NCBI GenBank assembly: GCA_000827265.1
Contig: KN834766.1
Location: forward strand, 367,061 to 431,060
DNA from: Collybiopsis luxurians FD-317 M1
Lineage: Eukaryota; Basidiomycota; Agaricomycetes; Agaricales; Omphalotaceae
Direction of reading: 5' to 3'
Length of the DNA stretch: 64,000 nucleotides
The notes beneath the pieces were generated by a model. It did no database searches. It saw nothing but the letters and a program-made list of their open reading frames with translations, and was not told the origin of the DNA. This document shows, piece by piece, positions 60,840 to 64,000 of the stretch (within the stretch, counting starts at the first letter, position 1; each line of letters begins with the position of its first letter). The position numbers and the translations under genes are program-made.

Positions 60840-61130
60840 ACCCTTGGGCTAAAATGAGTGCAGAGCCGAGCGTTTCCTCCGATAAGCTGGCTCGCGTAGA
60901 GGGCATGGTCCTGGTTCGGGTCCAGGGAGGTTCAAAATGGAAATGCCTGCCTGTGCGAACCGGCCCGGTGATATTTACAGCTTTGACCTTGATTTCCGAT
61001 TTTGGCTTTTCTTCCGTCTTTCCGTTGTTGGTTCTCAGCCTGACCACGAGCCCTCTTACGATTCCTAATGCAAAGAAGGCCCGAGTCGGCACTGAGTCTA
61101 GACGCAATTGGAAGCTTTTGGTGCAGTAAA
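60840..61130 (-). pseudogene. third fragment of the DUF6697-type gene, 5' end only
   Basis: On the minus strand EKPKSEIKVKAVNITGPVRT matches the N-terminal SKPEIKVKAVDFTPAGSD of the gene at 49.9 kb, followed by a stretch equivalent to the segment before the coiled coil. Nothing of the rest is present. The flanks do not show the longer duplication. Confidence 0.6.
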
Positions 61131-62091
61131 TGAGCCCATTGAGAAAATCAGACTCGGAGTTCGGGTCCAGCAGATTCATTCAAAAGCAGACCAGATAATA
61201 CTGAAACTCACAGAGGATTGCAGGTAATCATGAGTGACCCAGTCATAGTTTTTGAATGAAGGACTTATTGAGAGGTAAAATCTTGTGATACTTTTGCGAA
61301 AATGTGAGCCGCTGGCAACCCATAATCACAGCGCCGACGAGTTGCCAAGGTTTTGCGATGCCTCAGCAGCTCTCAGCGTGGTCTTGTTACAAACCCATTG
61401 CAGCTGAAAATGATGATATTATCATCCATGATCCGACTCCTGGAAAGTTAAAGTGGATATCTCGATCTACAATTTTTGCTAGTTTTCCCCCAGTTAAGTT
61501 AAGCCGGAGTATTTCATTAGGTCAGGACCATATATCAAAGTATGATCATCTGTACGAACGGATTTGGCAAGTAACCCCAAGTCGAGGGCCTCGCCGGCGC
61601 ATAGCTCCAAGTTTCTAACCCTTTTCACCTTCTCACCTTCAAGTTGTCCGATTGACTGCGAGAGGACCATTATACAGGTCCCCTCCTTGTGTCACATCAT
61701 GACTGCTAACTTCTTACATCAAAGAAAAGACATCAAAGCGAGATCTTGTTTATACACCAATAACGAGCGGTGTAGATCGCTACCCTCCAGACTATTGCAC
61801 TGAGTGCTCGCAGAGGGATGGATAGTCCAAATTTTGCGCTTCAACGCGGTTCGGAGGCGCACGCCGTGACTAAATGAGGAGGTACGCACTAGGGTTAATA
61901 TACACGTCGTGGCTGCGAATGTATCTATATTTACAAACTATGTAGAAGAAGGTCATAGAAGATCAGTCGTTGCAGAATGAATATAAATCGAACAAAGTAT
62001 AAGGGTATGAGACTACGAATCCAATTTAACCCAGGTGTATTTCGTCCTTACAATGCAAAAATCGTTTTCCTGAAGAAAGAGAAAAAGAGTT
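61131..62091. other. intergenic, no gene seen
   Basis: Short frames only; nothing supported. Confidence 0.5.
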
Positions 62092-63188
62092 TCATGTCCA
62101 AGAGCATGACGAGTCATTTGGAAGACCACATCGAGAAGAAATTGTGCTCGGACGCGGTTTGGGCTTTGACACTCGTTCAACCGGTTTTGAGGAATCCTGC
62201 CGCCGCCTCTGGGGGGGGACTAGGAGAGGGGGGAGAAATGTGAATATTGGTGGAGCGGGCAGAGATCGGGAGAGAAGAAGCACGATCAGCGACATGGAGA
62301 TACGGAACTCAAATGCCAGGGTTACCAGAATTCGCAGGGGAGCTATCAGCATCAGACGAGGCAAGGTTCACTTTAGAGCCAGCAAGCGTTATTGACAGAT
62401 GGCAAGGTCGCAGCAGTGCGGGTAGTGATAATAAGCAATGGCATAGAAGATACAGAAGAGACGGAGGCCTCCACGAGAAGCTTTGAATAGGAACTGGAGG
62501 TTGATGTCGCCAGCAGGTAGCCCGAAGACGGCGGAACTTTGGCACTAGAGCTTGCCATAGATAGCATAAAATGGATCGATAACCGAGTGAGCGAAGAGCC
62601 GCTTTGCGAAACAGATGGGGGAGGATTTTCAGAGCTAGTCGGTGTTGTGTTCGGGGTGATCGATTCCGTCGACGCAGTCAGGCGTGACTCATTGTTAAAA
62701 CCAAGCGAGCGTGCTATGAAATCCGAAACAGAGATTGGGGCAAAGGGCACATTCGAACCGATCTGATGGACGAGGAACGGGCTGCAAGACGGGGAGTATT
62801 CGGAGCGCGCTATTTGGCAACGCGGAGGGCGAGTCGGGGTTCATTCTACCGAAACTGCGGCGAGCCTAGTAGGAGCTGCATTCAGCGGATCATTGGATGT
62901 TGAATGACAAAATACTAACAGCACGTCTTTTGTCGGATCTCTTGCGTGGCTGCTGCACATGAAAACATAAGAGATCCTGCACCAAAAGGGTAGACGAACA
63001 ATACCTTGCTGAGTGCCCAAGCTATGTTACCACTCTGCGTCGTCTTGGAACTGGTTGCGGCAGTGTTGCTTTGCCCTGCAGCTATGGAGTTGGCAAAAGC
63101 CAACAGAACAGCCAGAGAACCAAAAGCCGATGCCCTAAGAGATGATGGTGTAAGAACAACTCCAGAGTATCCGGCAGGGGTCAAAATT
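62092..63188 (-). other. unresolved stretch with several open frames
   Basis: On the minus strand a Ser/Thr-rich frame (62373-62750) and a hydrophobic frame with LTPAGYSGVVLTPSSL (about 63,010-63,180) are open, with possible GT-AG links between them. I could not build one consistent exon chain. It could be the 3' part of the gene to its right, a separate gene, or chance. Confidence 0.25.
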
Positions 63189-63892
63189 TCAGACTTGGAG
63201 ACGAGATGAACTAAACACATGGGACGCAGGATATGTCTTTGCATGTTTCCCAAGAGCATCATCAGAGAGCTGTCCCTCCTGCTTATGATCATCGTCCGTT
63301 GCCTTTCTCTTTCCTTTGCATTCCTTGATAAACTAGATTATCAGCAGAACCGGAGCCGACAAACACAGAATAAACGTACGTTCATGACACCCTCGTTTGA
63401 TCGAGTAGCACGCTCCTCCCAGTAACTTGAGAGAAAGACGACTAGAGGCGCATAGTTCGACCAACGGCATCAATTGTTATCACCTTCGCTGAAGGTTGTG
63501 AGCTACATCCTCCACGAACGGTCCAAAGTTTGTCCGGACCAAGTCGTCAATGTTGTCACAAGGTGATTTGTCCGAGGCAAGTGCTGCAAGAAAGTCTTAG
63601 TGTTCGGAGATTATGACCTTGAGTACCTCCGCGGAAGAAAGAATTGCGGCAACAGTCTAGATGAAATCATCAGGATGGCGACTAGGGAGTAGGGTTAGAT
63701 GATTACCTTTACCTCACGTTTGTTAATATTCTTCTCCGTAGCAACCTTCTTGAAAGAGTAGTAGAGAGCGGATATACCCCTCCTTACAGTGGATTCGCTG
63801 GGACGGACAGGTGGAGCGATGTTACAAGTACATCCAACAATTCTTGTCTTGAGGAAGTCAGAGACCTTGAGATAGCGCGACTTGTGACCCAT
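63189..63892 (-). CDS. uncharacterised protein, partly resolved exons
   Basis: Exon 1 (63892-63713, with an open frame reaching back to 63994) reads MGHKSRYLKVSDFLKTRIVG, then PPVRPSESTVRRGISALYYS and FKKVATEKNINKRE, a well-formed basic helical protein. Further minus-strand pieces follow with splice signals: TVAAILSSAE (from 63656), DNIDDLVRTNFGPFVEDVAH (63,575-63,475), RSYWEERATRSNEGVMN, and ECKGKRKATDDDHKQEGQLS ending at TGA 63189. The third, fourth and fifth pieces join in phase; the join between the second and third does not, so either a boundary is wrong or exon 2 ends at TAA 63597 in one isoform. No family recognised. The true start may lie beyond the window. Confidence 0.45.
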
Positions 63893-64000
63893 TGGGGGCG
63901 AGAAACAAAACGAGTGAAGAATTTGAGGTAACTTCGCTGGACGAGATGGTGGTCGTGATGAAGAAAGAATCAGAAAAGGCGAACAAACGGTCATCGATTT

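Overview
This is a eukaryotic nuclear window, almost certainly from a mushroom-forming basidiomycete (Agaricomycetes). Genes are split by many short GT-AG introns of about 50-67 nt, some exons are only 10-19 nt long, and the protein families (DUF6535, DUF6697, Hva1/TUDOR-type small proteins, Kre9/Knh1-like secreted proteins, agaricomycete bHLH factors, fungal GH92 mannosidase) are typical of that group. Exon models below were built by hand from splice signals. For nine genes the summed exons are an exact multiple of three and end at a stop, which is the main support for them. Function names rest on recognised motifs, not on a database search.

Region 1 (1-19,142) is a CpG-poor repeat domain. 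It holds decayed ORFs of an uncharacterised agaricomycete gene family (1-4.2 kb), a degenerate ~73-bp minisatellite (4.4-8.3 kb) interrupted by a MITE-like element and a second inserted repeat, a decayed tyrosine-recombinase gene (8.6-9.3 kb), and a 9.3-kb Ty3/gypsy LTR retrotransposon (9,794-19,142) lying on the minus strand. Its interior is rearranged: the PBS-gag-protease-RT segment is present twice as an inverted repeat meeting at ~15,820, while the two LTRs remain in direct orientation with matching 8-bp flanks. CpG loss is strong in the left LTR and left arm and weak on the right.

Region 2 (19.1-46.6 kb) is genic. In order: a bHLH transcription factor (-), an uncharacterised agaricomycete protein (-), a GH92 alpha-mannosidase (-), then a duplicated two-gene module consisting of short-chain dehydrogenase plus a low-complexity acidic-motif protein (SDR1 with a gene fragment, SDR2 with an intact gene), a small unassigned ORF, a type I Baeyer-Villiger monooxygenase (+), two tandem BTB/POZ-like genes (-) duplicated with their flanks, and a Hva1/TUDOR-type small protein (-). 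The acidic motif of the duplicated module also occurs twice in the bHLH factor, so three loci in 15 kb share it.

Region 3 (46.6-61.2 kb) holds an intact DUF6697-type gene (-), a second CpG-poor island (~50.4-56.0 kb) with an intact 1,125-residue DUF6535 membrane protein gene (-) and a degenerate minisatellite, then a decayed direct duplicate of the DUF6697 gene, a small secreted Kre9/Knh1-like gene (+), and a third fragment of the DUF6697 5' end. Region 4 (61.2-64 kb) is poorly resolved and ends in part of an uncharacterised minus-strand gene. No rRNA, tRNA or CRISPR array was found.
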